A stretch of DNA of 64,000 nucleotides, from positions 45,349,149 to 45,413,148 of the forward strand of contig CM042180.1 in the NCBI GenBank assembly GCA_023376005.1, written 5' to 3'. A program made the translations under genes and the position numbers. Origin of the DNA: Doryteuthis pealeii (lineage: Eukaryota > Mollusca > Cephalopoda > Myopsida > Loliginidae). This document shows, one piece after another, positions 43,466 to 54,975 of the stretch (positions are counted from its first letter, which is position 1; every line of letters starts with the position of its first letter). Under the pieces are notes generated by a model that was not told the origin of the DNA, did not search any database, and saw only the letters and a list, made by a program, of their open reading frames with translations.

Positions 43466-43655
43466 GTGAAATAATTAGTGGTCTTAAACAATTACTTTAG
43501 TAATTTTTAATTAATGATTTAGGTTTTAGATTCAGAAGGAAAGAGACAAGAAAGCCAATTAATTTTGGAACAAATATTTGAGAGAAAGTTTTTTAAATAT
43601 AAAAAATCCGTGCGCCAACAAATTTATTTACAAATGAAGGATAGGCAAACAATAG

Positions 43656-43795
43656 ACCTAGTCACCAATAGGCACCCCAGCCCTGATCAGTTTTGAAAGG
43701 AACTGAATTTTGCCTTTCACTAGCTGTTAGTAAACAAAATCAACAGCCATTAAAAAAACTGATCTGGGCTGGGGTTCCTATTGGTGACTAGGTCC
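43656..43795. repeat. Foldback, about 40-bp arms
   Basis: ACCTAGTCACCAATAGGCAC near 43657 is mirrored by the run ending GACTAGGTC at 43795. The hAT-like element inserted at its right edge. Confidence 0.8.
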
Positions 43796-44485
43796 CGGGC
43801 CCCGACACTAACTTTTTTCATGACCGTCCCGAACAAAAATTATCAACCATCCCAAATGCGGTTTGGACCGTCCCGAAATAAAAATATTTTTAATAATATA
43901 TTTTTGTTAGCAAAATAATGCAAATTTATGTTGAAAAACATATTATTTAATTTTTTTTTTTTCCTTTTTTTTCCTCTTAATATTTTCAGGCTAGGCCCAT
44001 CTTCAGAGAGTTGAAAAGTTTCCATCTGTGTTTGTTAAACTCAAATCAAAAAAAATATTTTTGTTTAATTCATTAGCATCATCTATACTTGTCAGTCATC
44101 AGTAGCATAATAACATGTAATAAAACCTGAAGCAGTGATAATTCTGGATATTTGGACAAAAAATCCATTTCCTAGTGTGTTTTGAGCTAAAAAAATACTT
44201 TTTTACTTTAAGTTACCCTGAGAAGGGTTAATAGTACATAATTTGGTCCTTTTAAACTATCTCCCTCCACCATTATTCATTACATGGCTTTGAGAATAGA
44301 CCTGCGGTGATGTAGTCTCATTTTGAGGTCAGCATTCGGGCAATCACTGGACGGCCATAATTGGAATGTAGTACTAACTTTTAGGAAAAAATTTTACAGT
44401 CCCCGGCAAACTGTCCCGGATGACGTATTGATCGTCCCGGATGTAATTTTTATTGTTCCCGGGACGGCGTTAATGTCGAGCCCTG
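43796..44485. mobile_element. hAT-like non-autonomous DNA transposon, 8-bp target duplication
   Basis: Target duplication CTAGGTCC at 43788-43795 and 44486-44493. Ends CGGGCCCCGACACTAAC and, reversed, CAGGGCTCGACATTAAC are imperfect inverted repeats. The subterminal repeat GTCCCG recurs several times near both ends. No transposase coding. Confidence 0.85.
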
Positions 44486-44493
44486 CTAGGTCC

Positions 44494-45855
44494 AAGTTCA
44501 AATATCCAAGGATGGAATGGGATTATTTATATCACTAAAAATCCGCTGATAATTGTTGACGTACAAATAAGGAACTAAAAGTTTGATGAATAATTAAGAT
44601 GTGATATACTATAAAAAGAAAACAGATTAGAGACCCAGAGAGAGAGACAGAGACAAGTGGCAAGACACGTGCAACTCAAGTCGGTGACTTTAGCAATTTC
44701 CACAAACTGTTTATTTTTCTTTCTCTTTTCTTTCTGATTTGACAGTTGACATGTGAATAAAGCAATATCTCTCTTCTTCTCTCTTTGTTTGAGCAATAAC
44801 TACTAGGGAAATCAATGGCGATAATAAAGTTCTTGTTTGATAAGGTAACAAATCTAACTTGCGTTCGATTATTTCTATCTTGGGTTACCACGGCCGTAAC
44901 ACAACAATACTTTCTTTCTCTCTCTCTTTTTCTCATACATATACATTCTTTCTTACTCACATTCTTGACTCCCTCTCACCATCCATCCCTATCGGCAAAT
45001 CCTCGAGAAGGCATCTAGTTTCTGCACAGAGCTGATGAATGTAAGTTTTAGCTGGTCAGCCAACACCAAGGTTGATATGCCATAAAACAAAACAAACCAA
45101 TAACTCTATTTCTTAACAACACATTGCTCTAATTAAACAAAACGACCATTTTCGCCCAAGAATTTTTGGAAAAATTTAGAAAAAAAAGCTGGGGTACTCT
45201 AAAAGCGCCGTATGAGAGCGCAGTCTGCGTGCAGACCACACCGGTGTTTGCTGAGGGCCGTAAGCGGCTGTAGGCCTCATGTTTGACATGTCTGTGGTGT
45301 ACGATAGTCAGTTTAGAAAGTGTGGTACGCAAGGAATAACGCTATTATGACCCTAACGTTTGTGTAATAGTACACCTAAATCGTACGCAAGTGGACACAG
45401 ATACTACACTATGATCATAGGCTGAAGTGACAATCTATACGTACAATACATCATCTTTTTTACAGAGACTATGTTAGTAACAGAATAATTCAAGTGGCAT
45501 ATAAAAAGGCACAGTCCTTCCATATCTATCTATCTATCTATATATATATATTTTATTTTTTAAAATGTTTTTTCTAAAGTTGGGCGTTATTACGAAGCAT
45601 TAAAAATATATAAATGAATGAACTCGATATTATGGAGTATTGGATTCACTTATTTTTTTATTATTATTTTTTATCATAAATTTTCAGGTTCGTTAGATAC
45701 CCTTTATCAAATGAATGTTATTCCTGTTTAACGGCTTTTTTGTCTCTGTTGTTATCGACAGCGGCAGTATCTGTGAAATATTTATAATAACGGAGAATTC
45801 CGATGTCTGCGTTCAATCCCTTCATGTGTGTTTGTAATTTAGAATCCATTTAGTT

Positions 45856-45860
<5 letters not shown>
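44494..45860. other. Unassigned intron sequence
   Basis: 45180-45345 is unusually GC-rich and codes for nothing recognisable. 44640-44660 and 44910-44935 are GA/CT runs. A family D tail (GGTTGATATGCCATAAAAC) is at 45072. Confidence 0.45.
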
Positions 45861-45888
<28 letters not shown>

Positions 45889-46383
45889 CTACCTACCTAC
45901 CTACCTATTTACCTATCTCTCTATCTATTTATCTTTGCCAATCTATTCATATCTATCTATCTATATTATCTATCACAGTTTTTGAGTATCATATCTCCAC
46001 CCTACTCACCTCTGTGGGAGGGTTTCAACTAGGCATAGAGCAGACTCAACTTCCAATCAGCTGAGTACTGTTCTGTGTATTAACAGAACTAAACTAAATT
46101 CAACACTCCCTATTGTAAATATTGTACAAGGTGATCAGTATTCATCTGGATTGCAAGTTGAATCTGCTCTCAGAGTCAAGAGTTGGTAGGTGGTTTATAT
46201 ATATATATATACGAAACAATATAAGAAAGCAAAACCCGAGGAAAAAGAATCTCTGCAGGAACTCTGTGATAAAATCATTCCTCTCTTAGCATTATTAAAG
46301 AAGGGTTGACTTACCTAATCATCTAAGCCTCGTAATCCGTATGAAAAAAAGTGTTTCTGGCTACGTATGCCATTTAAATATGG
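45861..46383. repeat. Microsatellites (TA)n, (CTAC)n, (TATC)n and unassigned sequence
   Basis: Runs at 45862-45887, 45888-45910, 45950-45965 and 46196-46212. No gene. Confidence 0.7.
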
Positions 46384-46436
46384 GCACCGCGCGTCTGATT
46401 GGCTGTTACTAACAACCAATCAGATGCGCGGTGCTT
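46384..46436. repeat. Hairpin with CCAAT motifs, about 24-bp arms
   Basis: CACCGCGCGTCTGATTGGCT and its mirror meet at a short loop (46407-46412). The same ATTGG/CCAAT pair faces both ways. Confidence 0.8.
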
Positions 46437-46664
46437 TGTATTTGAATGAGTTAGTTCTACCGTCCATAAATTTCTCAAAAGTCAAACGTCTTTTTTTAGC
46501 GGTTATTGTTGTTGGTGGTTGTATCAGAGTTTGATCACCTCTGATAGGGTCAGCAGGGCGAGGGAAGTCTGATGTTGGAAGACCCGAAACTTCCCAATGA
46601 ACCCGGCGGATTACATCACTGACGGCAACCACCAGCACCCCAAATGTAGGAGCATATATTTAAA

Positions 46665-46697
<33 letters not shown>
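46437..46697. other. Unassigned sequence, (TA)n at its end
   Basis: No recognisable frame; TA run at 46670-46696. Confidence 0.4.
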
Positions 46698-46699
<2 letters not shown>

Positions 46700-46930
46700 C
46701 GCGTAGGCTAATGGTTAGAGTCGTGGAAAATGGACTCGTTGATTCGGGTTCAATTCCTAGACGAAGCTGTTGGCATTTCACATAGTGCTAATACCCTTGG
46801 GAAAGGTATGAATCCATATATTCTCTCTCCAGCTATGGGTTAAATAGTAGGGCAGACTGGGCCCTTCAGCCTTGGGTAGGTAACCAGTCTAGCAGAGGGA
46901 TAACTCTGAATTCAAAAATTCCTGAAGTCG
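46698..46930 (+). mobile_element. SINE family 2, near complete
   Basis: GCGTAGGCTAATGGTTAGAG head, GGGTTCAATTCCTAGACG B-box-like, and GAAAGGTATGAATCC body; 3' end truncated. Confidence 0.82.
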
Positions 46931-47491
46931 GTCGTTGATTGGGTTTGTAGCAACCCTTGATGCACCAATTCTTTCCTATCGACTGTGCCAAAAAATGTGG
47001 ATGGTCCAACACAAACCTTCACCACTATAAACAAATCACTTTGTGGGTGTTCATTGTGTGTGTGTGTGAACCCTCATGCGTCAAAAATCGACGAGAGAGT
47101 CCATAATATCTTAGAAAGGAATGAAAAACTCAACACCGTAATTCCATAATAAATTAAAGTCTTACCCCTCTGCAGAGGTGTAGTCGGTGCATTCTAACAC
47201 CCCAGCCGACAGGGCGATCCTGTGAAGGTGAGTATGATGTTTATTCTACATTTGTGTATAAGATGCACTATTTCTCTAATATTCCTATTCAACAGGTAGG
47301 TGTTGGGTGAAGGGTCTTACCCTCCGCAGACGATACAGTGAGCATATTCTAAGTTTTAAAAAAATCTTATTTGCTATTTTATGAGAACTAAACAATGAAT
47401 CCCTTATTTTATTTAATGTCTTTTACAAACATACAATTTTAAACTTTGAGAAAACATCTCTCGGGCATCTCTTTTAGAGAAATAGAGCGTC
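46931..47491. mobile_element. Family D head fragment (minus) and unassigned sequence
   Basis: 47163-47222 is the reversed start of family D (CTCTGCAGAGG to GCCGACAGGGCG). The rest of the interval is unassigned AT-rich intron sequence. Confidence 0.55.
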
Positions 47492-48055
47492 TTATACACA
47501 AATGTAGGGCGTTAGAATGCACCAACTGCACCTCTGCAGAGGGGTAAGACTCCCCCAATGGGACGACCTGTGATGCTTAAGGATAGAACCCAGGTGGATA
47601 AGCAGTTCATAACTTTGCAATACTCTACTTGGGCTAGACGGACGGTCGGAGAGGCCCACTCTGATCAATCGGCTGGTCACGTCAAGCCCTATCACCTATA
47701 TGATTTTCCCAACCCTATTGCCCTTATGGCAAGCCCCAACCCCTTTTTATCATATAGGTGCTAGAAGGTGGTGACTGAGGGTCTACATGTCCTGGGAATG
47801 ACGTTAAACTCTATCTAATGGTGAGTTTCCAGTTCTGGAGGTTTGGGGAATGTGGAGTACCCCTTCATCACCATTGCTCCCTGGTCCACTCTGACCCGGA
47901 GTGGTAGTACCTTGTTAGGGTCCCATGTATGGGTTGAATAGAAAAGTTGATAAACAAAATTGTATTATGCATTAAGAATTGATTTATTTCACAACTTTGT
48001 CGGCATTAAATGACCCACCGTGGTTGATATGCCGTAAAACAAACGAAACCAAATC
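47492..48055 (+). mobile_element. Family D element, near full length
   Basis: From TACACAAATGTAGGGCGTTA through AAGCCCTATCACCTATATGA to GGTTGATATGCCGTAAAAC. Confidence 0.82.
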
Positions 48056-48097
48056 TAACTTTTGGGCTGCAAAATCTGGAAAAATTGTGTGTCTTCC

Positions 48098-48352
48098 AAG
48101 TAAGTTGGCGGAGTGACCTATTGTAGGTATCAACCGAACAATGAAGGAGTCTATCCCCTTTTTGTTAGCGCTAGAACAGGGACATTGTTTTTTGTTGAGG
48201 TGGAGCGCCCCACCTATCGTCAGCTCCCACTTTACTGCACAGATCAGATTACCCAATCTGTGCTACTCATACACTGAGTTGGTGGGGACCGGTATCAAAC
48301 TCAGAACCTTGCGGTTCCAAGGCAGGTGTTTTACCGACTGAGTTAGACTGGC
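48098..48352 (-). mobile_element. SINE family 1, complete, diverged
   Basis: Minus-strand head (TAACTCAGTCGGTAAAACAC) and body with a short internal duplication of the CAGATT...AATCTG block. Confidence 0.8.
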
Positions 48353-48357
48353 CCCTT

Positions 48358-48494
48358 TAAGTAAAGTTGGCCAAGTGGCCTATTGTCAGTATCAGGTGTA
48401 TAGCGAGGGAGTCTATCCCCCTTTCGCTAGTGCTAGACCAAGAAGATTGTTTTTTTGTTTTATTTGCTGAGGTGGAGTGCTACACTTACCGTCA
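48358..48494 (-). mobile_element. SINE family 1, 3' half, fused to the minisatellite
   Basis: Runs from the AAGTAAAGTTGGCC tail to CTACACTTACCGTCA and stops exactly where the 89-bp repeat begins. Confidence 0.75.
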
Positions 48495-49080
48495 TAGAGA
48501 AATAGTGTATATAACGATAAAGATGAGGACAATAGTCCAAATAATCCAAATTATCAAGCCTCATCTCAAAAATTCAGAGAAATAACCATTTACGTTTATT
48601 GTTGAATAATCTTGCTCTATTTCGTCTTGTAAATTGTTCTGTAGTCTTTTCTGTAATTCCAAGAATTTGCACCAAGAATTAAAAAACCAAAAAAAACCAA
48701 AACCATGTCTGTTACAGTGGAGAACTATTTTGGCAAAGTCAGTGCAACTGGTTGTCAAATAATTCTTTTATTCTTTTCTTCACAAAAACAGGATGCAAAA
48801 ATAAAAGACTACAGAACAATTTGCACGATGAAATAGAGCAAGATTCTTTAAAAAACAAACATAAATGGTTATTTCTCTGAATTTTTGAGATGAGGCTTGA
48901 TAATTTGTATTATTTGGATTATTCTGACAATAGTCAGAATAATCCAAATAATACAAATTATCAAGCCTCATCTAAAAAATTCAGAGAAATAGTGTAGATA
49001 ACAATAAAGATGAGGACAACAGTCAGAATAATCCAAATAATACTAATTATCAAGCCTCATCTAAAAAATTCAGAGAAATA
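48495..49080. repeat. 89-bp minisatellite, inverted part with palindromic flank
   Basis: Reverse-orientation units at 48495-48590 and 48935-49080 face forward units at 48875-48935 and 49081 onward. Between them 48590-48875 is itself a palindrome (GAATAATCTTGCTCTATTTC and its mirror). Confidence 0.8.
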
Positions 49081-50440
49081 GTCCTCATCTTTATTGTTAT
49101 CTACACTATTTCTCTGAATTTTTGAGATGAGGCTTGATAATTAGTATTATTTGGATTATTCGGACTATTGTCCTCATCTTTATTGTTATCTGCACTATTT
49201 CTCTGAATTTTTGAGATGAGGCTTGATAATTAGTATTATTTGTATTATTCTGACTATTGTCCTCATCTTGATTGTTATCTACACTATTTCTCTGAATTTT
49301 TGAGATGAGACTTGATAATTAGTATTATTTGGATTATTCTGACTATTGTCCTCATCTTTATTGTTATCTACACTATTTCTCTGAATTTTTGAGATGAGGC
49401 TTGATAATTTGGATTATTTGGATTATTCGGATTATTTTCCTCATCTTTATTGTTATCTACACTATTTCTCTGAATTTTTGAGATGAGGCTTGATAATTAG
49501 TATTATTTGGATTATTTGGACTATTGTCCTCATCTTTATTGTTATCTACACTATTTCTCTGAATTTTTGAGATGAGGCTTGATAATTAGTATTATTTGGA
49601 TTATTCTGACTATTGTCCTCATCTTTATTGTTATCTACACTATTTCTCTGAATTTTTGAGATGAGGCTTGATAATTAGTATTATTTGGATTATTCAGACT
49701 ATTGTCCTCATCTTTATTGTTTATCTAAACTATTTCACTGAATTTTTGAGATGAGGCTTGATAATTAGTATTATTTGGATTATTCAGACTATTGTCCTCA
49801 TCTTTATTGTTATCTACACGATTTCTCTGAATTTTTGAGATGAGGCTTGATAATTAGTATTATTTGGATTATTCTGACTATTGTCCTCATCTTTATTGTT
49901 ATCTACACGATTTCTCTGAATTTTTTAGATGAGGCTTGATAATTAGTATTATTTGGATTATTCTGACTATTGTCCTCATCTTTATTGTTATCTACACGAT
50001 TTTTCTGAATTTTTGAGATGAGGCTTGATAATTAGTATTATTTGGATTATTCTGACTATTGTCCTCATCTTTATTGTTATCTACACTATTTCTCTGAATT
50101 TTTGAGACGAGGCTTGATAATTAGTATTATTTGGATTATTCTGACTATTGTCCTCATCTTTATTGATATCTACACTATTTCTCTGAATTTTTGAGACGAG
50201 GCTTGATAATTAGTATTATTTGGATTATTTGGACTATTGTCCTCATCTTTATTGTTATCTACACTATTTCTCTGAATTTTTGAGATGAGGCTTGATTATT
50301 TGGATTATTTGGATTATTCTGACTATTGTCCTCATCTTTATTGTTATCTACACTATTTCTCTGAATTTTTGAGATGAGGCTTGATAATTAGTATTATTTG
50401 GATTATTCAGACTATTGTCCTCATCATTATTGTTATCTAC
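49081..50440. repeat. 89-bp minisatellite, about 15 direct units
   Basis: CTGAATTTTTGAGATGAGGC recurs every 89 bp (49114, 49203, 49292 and so on). The end flank (ACGTTTCTGCTGATGTGCCC and on) is the same as at 53200, tying it to the 75-bp array. Confidence 0.93.
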
Positions 50441-50639
50441 ACAACGTTTCTGCTGATGTGCCCTCCGGCCTTCTTCAGGTATTTCTTGTCAGTACTGTAG
50501 TCTTTTCTGTAATTCCATGTCTGTTGCAGTGGAGAAATATTTTGGCAAAGTCTGTACAACTGGTTTTTAAAAGAATTCTTTTATTCTTTACTTACAAAAA
50601 AACAGACCACTACTTTAAAGACTGAAATCCAAAATAACC
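50441..50639. repeat. Common flank of both minisatellites
   Basis: Shared with 53200-53270, then with the palindrome at 48600-48800 (GTAATTCCATGTCTGTTGCA type). Confidence 0.75.
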
Positions 50640-51125
50640 TTTTTGGCATTCAATGACCCACAGAGGTTGATATGCCATTAAACAAAACTCAAACCCCATA
50701 AAACCACTACTTTAAAAAACTCTTAAAGTCCTATGCCACCTCATTCCACCCAGCCAGAGGTCTCATTCATTTTCCTAATACATCCCAAACGATAGCCTTT
50801 GTTTAAATGTAATATTAAACATATTTAAAAGTCTTTGATTTAAGGGAAATAACAGGTAACTTTAAATGAAAAGGCCATTTTTAGCCATTGTTTTTAATAT
50901 ATCCTTATAGGAATGCTCTGGGCTTAGAAAATTCTTAACAGGATGTTAAGAGTTAAAGACTGAAATCCAAAATAACCTTTTTGGCATTAAATGACCCACA
51001 GAGGTTGACATGCCATTAAACAAAACTCAAACCCCATAAAACCACTACTTTAAAGACTGATAACCAAAATAACCTTTTTGGCATTAAATGACCCACAGAG
51101 GTTGACATGCCATTAAAAAAAAACT
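50640..51125 (+). repeat. Three copies of the family D 3' tail
   Basis: TGACCCACAGAGGTTGA(T/C)ATGCC recurs near 50653, 50991 and 51088, each preceded by AAAATAACCTTTTTGGCATT. Confidence 0.8.
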
Positions 51126-51330
51126 CAAACTAAAAACAGTTTAGATGTAAAAAGGTTTTCTTAATTAACCTTTGACCTCTCTGGCATATTAATTTGGTTA
51201 AAAAAGATATTTAAAAATCAATATACTTAAGGGTGTACTTATTATAATAACCCCCTTTTCATCTATTCACAATTTAATATCATAGAATTAGGCTGAGTAC
51301 AGGTCATAGTAATTTAGGGTGTTTTGGTTA

Positions 51331-51365
<35 letters not shown>

Positions 51366-51370
51366 GTAAT
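51126..51370. other. AT-rich gap with (TG)n and (TA)n
   Basis: Microsatellite 51330-51366. Block GAATTAGGCTGAGTACAGGT here recurs at 51650, flanking the SINE. Confidence 0.6.
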
Positions 51371-51622
51371 TCAGGTCCGGGTTAGCTCAGTCGGTAGAGC
51401 GTTCGGCTAGGAATCACAAGGTTTCTAGTTCGATACCAGCCCTCGCCAACTCAGCGTATGAGTAGCACAGGGATCTGTGCAGTAAAGTAAGGAGCTGGTG
51501 GTAGGTGTGGCGCTCCACCTCAGACAAGAAACAATTCCTTGGTCTAGCGCTAATGAAAAGGGGATAGACTCCCTCGCTGATTGGCAACTTTAGGCCACCC
51601 CGACGACTTTACAACTTTACTT
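51371..51622 (+). mobile_element. SINE family 1, complete
   Basis: Target duplication ATATATGTAAT at 51360-51370 and again at about 51624-51634. tRNA-like head, body and ACTTTAC tail. Confidence 0.88.
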
Positions 51623-51688
51623 TATATATGTAATATTACAATATCATAGAATTAGGCTGAGTACAGGTAATAGTAATGGTGTTTTGGT

Positions 51689-51733
<45 letters not shown>

Positions 51734-51764
51734 TTTAAATGTTTTCATAGATCAATGTTCATTA

Positions 51765-51809
51765 TCAGCGACCGCGGTTTCATGCCAAAGGCAATCATCA
51801 GGCTGAGGA
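51765..51809 (-). ncRNA. Hammerhead ribozyme motif with GUC site
   Basis: On the minus strand: helix I UCAGC (51806-51802), CUGAUGA (51801-51795), helix II UGCC/GGCA with loop UUU and one U-U mismatch next to the core, GAAA (51781-51778), minimal helix III (ACCGCGGU, 3 pairs and 2-nt loop), cleavage after C51770 in the preferred GUC triplet, then GCUGA (51769-51765) pairing fully with UCAGC. The upstream strand TTGGCATGAAACCGCGG is a readable landmark. No mirror copy nearby. Confidence 0.8.
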
Positions 51810-52350
51810 GTAAGATCCTATGGTGTTTGTTGGAGTTCTTTACTCAATGTCACATTTAGGATTGTAAATAACGTCAGTTAGTCTTACGGACGCTGTTATT
51901 ATTTTTAAAAAATTGAATTTTTTTGAAGTAATGCCAACGAAGTTGCCTCCCTTTATTCGTTAAAAAAGGACTTTTTTTTAACTTTGAAAAAAATAGGGCG
52001 TTTTTTTTTAAATTTGAAAAAAAACGTTCTATTTTTTATTTTTTATTTTTAGATTAATTCCGTTTGGCAAAGGATGCATGTGTCTTCAAAAAACCATTTT
52101 AATATATATGGTTGAGTCTTTTAAGTTTTTATCCAACATAATATAAAGGTGGATGGTGTTGTTTCTCTGTTGAAGAATCATTTTTTCCTGTTGAAATATT
52201 GGATATCATTGCAAATAATTGCTGAATTTATTCTCAGGGTGGATGTTGAGTATCTCCCCTCCATGCATTTAGGAAGAATTTTCTTTTATGGGGACATTGT
52301 TTGAAGATTTCTGATTTTTTATTTAAACTTCTATTATTATTATTGTTATT

Positions 52351-52388
<38 letters not shown>

Positions 52389-52484
52389 TTGAAAGGAAGG
52401 AAAATCATTTGATTTGATTTTTAGAAGAATTTCCTGTGATCCCCCTCAGTAGCAGGTGCATGAAAAGGAGTATACCTATATATA
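51810..52484. other. Unassigned sequence with (TA)n
   Basis: Possibly the rest of the element carrying the hammerhead; no coding motif seen. (TA)n at 52358-52386. Confidence 0.45.
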
Positions 52485-53378
52485 CAGGGTGTCCCGAATT
52501 ATTATTCCATTTCATTATTGTTATCTACAATATTTCTCTGAATTATTAGGCTTGATAATTGGATTATTCAGACCATTGTCCTCATCATTATTGTTATCTA
52601 CAATATTTCTCTGAATTTATTAGGCTTGATAATTTGGATTATTCAGACCATTGTCCTCATCATTATTGTTATCTACAATATTTCTCTGAATTTATTAGGC
52701 TTGATAATTGGATTATTCAGACCATTGTCCTCATCATTATTGTTATCTACAATATTTCTCTGAATTTATTAGGCTTGATAATTTGGATTATTCAGACCAT
52801 TGTCCTCATCATTATTGTTATCTACAATATTTCTCTGAATTTATTAGGCTTGATAATTTGGATTATTCAGACCATTGTCCTCATCATTATTGTTATCTAC
52901 AATATTTCTCTGAATTTATTAGGCTTGATAATTTGGATTATTCAGACCATTGTCCTCATCATTATTGTTATCTACAATATTTCTCTGAATTTATTAGGCT
53001 TGATAATTTGGATTATTCAGACCATTGTCCTCATCATTATTGTTATCTACAATATTTCTCTGAATTTATTAGGCTTGATAATTTGGATTATTCAGACCAT
53101 TGTCCTCATCATTATTGTTATCTACAATATTTCTCTGAATTTATTAGGCTTGATAATTTGGATTATTCAGACCATTGTCCTCATCATTATTGTTATCTAC
53201 ACAACGTTTCTGCTGATGTGCCCTCCGGCCTTCTTCAGGTATTTCTTGTCAGTACTGTAGTCTTTACCATATAATTTTTTTTTTTTTTTTTTTGTTTCTA
53301 GTAACATCCATTAAAATCTGAAAAACAAAACAAAAAAAACAAACAAATTATATGGTGCGCGACTTCTGGGACACCCTG
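52485..53378. mobile_element. TIR transposon (Tc1/mariner-type ends) hosting a 75-bp minisatellite
   Basis: TA-flanked inverted ends CAGGGTGTCCCGAA (52485) and the mirror TTCTGGGACACCCTG (ending 53378). The interior has nine 75-bp units (52513-53200), the flank shared with 50441, then a second inverted pair, ACCATATAATTTTTT and AAATTATATGGT. No transposase. Confidence 0.85.
52513..53200. repeat. 75-bp minisatellite, nine units
   Basis: GGATTATTCAGACCATTGTC recurs every 75 bp, with one unit 1 bp shorter near 52708. Because 75 is 25 codons, long open frames arise in two frames by periodicity; no start context or protein motif supports translation. Confidence 0.95.
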
Positions 53379-54050
53379 TATATATATATATATAAGTTTC
53401 ATGTCCCCAAAAAAACCCTTGAGTAAGGATAATCAATTATAATTTTTACTTTGACAAACAAATTTCATTTTGTTTTTGCAAAAAAAAAAAACAACCTACC
53501 ACTACAACGACTGGCAGAGGTGCCTTCTTGCCAAGACCCCCCCACCCGACAGAAGAGAGAAAGACTGACGAGAAGCAGTTGAAAAAGTGCTGGGTGTGGT
53601 GGGGTGCATGTTGGGTGGAATGTGCTGAGACTTTGCAAATAGTCTTTTTACTTGATTTCTAAAAATCACAACTTCCAGACGCCGCGCATCGTCTCTTCTC
53701 AATCGAGATGCATTCACAGCATTGATGGCATTCCACTAGCGATGATGATTGCTCGTGTTCGCACGTCCCCCCCCCCCATGCCTAAATATGCATCCGCACA
53801 GGAATGTGCAAGAGAATAAGAACAGACAGAATTTTCTTTGGCGTAAAGACTCCTCAAAGTGAGTCAGAAAAATGATTAAGTAGGAGTACTTCTTGAGAGA
53901 ACTTGAAAGTTAACCTGATGGCTGAGTAGTCCATGACCTGCAACACTGTGTCCGTACATTACTCCCAGAATTTTCTTTAGTAAAAGTCTCTTCAAGTGGG
54001 TCAGAAAAAACTTACTCGGAATGATCACTGCCCTGTCAGCCGATGCATAT
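53379..54050. other. Unassigned intron sequence
   Basis: Less AT-rich at 53500-53800, with no recognised motif. AGAATTTTCTTTGG(C/T)GTAAAGACTCC-like blocks near 53830 and 53970 are a diverged direct repeat. Confidence 0.4.
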
Positions 54051-54630
54051 ATATATACACTGACTACACCTCTGCAGAGGGGTAAGACTCCCCCAATGGG
54101 GCCACCTGTTGGCTGTGGGTGGCGACCCGTGATGCTTAAGGATAGAACCCAGGTGGATGAGCAGTTTATGACTTGCAATACTCTACTTTGGCTCTATCTT
54201 GGGCTAGACGGACAGTTGGAAGGCCCCCTCCGATCAATTAGCCGGTCACGTCAAGCCCTAGCACCTATATGATTTTCCCAACCCTATTGCCCTTATGGCA
54301 AGCCCCAACCCCTTTTTATCATATGGGTGCTAGAAGGTGGTGACTGAGGGTCTACGTGTCCTGGGAATGACCTTAAATTCTATCTGATGGTGAGATTCCA
54401 GTTTTGGAAGTTTGGGGAATGTGGAGCACCCCTTCATCACCATTGCTCCCTGGTCCACTCTGACCCGGAGTGGTAGTACCTGTTAGGGTCCCATCTATGG
54501 GTTAAATAGAAAAACATGAGTTAATAAACAAAATTGTATTATGCATTAAGAATGAATTTATTTCACAACTTTGTCGGCATTAAATAACCCACTGAGGTTG
54601 ATATGCCACAAAACAAACCAAACCAAACCA
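54051..54630 (+). mobile_element. Family D element, near full length
   Basis: CACCTCTGCAGAGGGGTAAG to GGTTGATATGCCACAAAAC with an AAACCAAACC tail. Confidence 0.85.
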
Positions 54631-54639
54631 TCAGAATGA

Positions 54640-54975
54640 TCAAGTTGGAGTACAAGAGTGAGTTCCTTGTCACTGGAATAATGTTTACCTCTGACTATCA
54701 TCTCTTTGGCCCCATGAAACATTATTCCAGTGACAAGGAAGTGAAATCTGTTGTGAACAAGTGGCTCAAAGAACAGTCAAAAGGTTTTTATGAGACAGGA
54801 ATACAAACTCTCATTTTGAGGTGAAACATTGCTATTAAGAGAAACAGTGAATCAGTGGAGAAGTAGGGATGTGATCTACAGAAGACCAGCTTCATTTAAA
54901 TGTATGATACATGTTTCTGTGTTGGTAATTATACCTGTCCTAAACAAAATGGTATTACTTTTTGACTCACCCTCA
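54640..54975 (+). pseudogene. Mariner transposase C-terminal fragment with right TIR
   Basis: Frame reads FTSDYHLFGPMKHY (the DYHLFGP motif around the third catalytic Asp of mariner), then DKEVKSVVNKWLKEQSKGFY and a stop. The UTR equals one satellite unit (GGAGAAGTAGGGATGTGATC), and the TIR TTTTTGACTCACCCTC ends it. This is the ancestral form of the satellite unit. Confidence 0.85.

Noticed and set aside
45129..45332. 67-codon minus-strand frame in a GC-rich patch
   Set aside because: No motif, no splice context and no similarity I can recognise.
52559..53274. 233- and 188-codon repetitive frames
   Set aside because: The 75-bp repeat period is a multiple of three, so stops are absent by periodicity.
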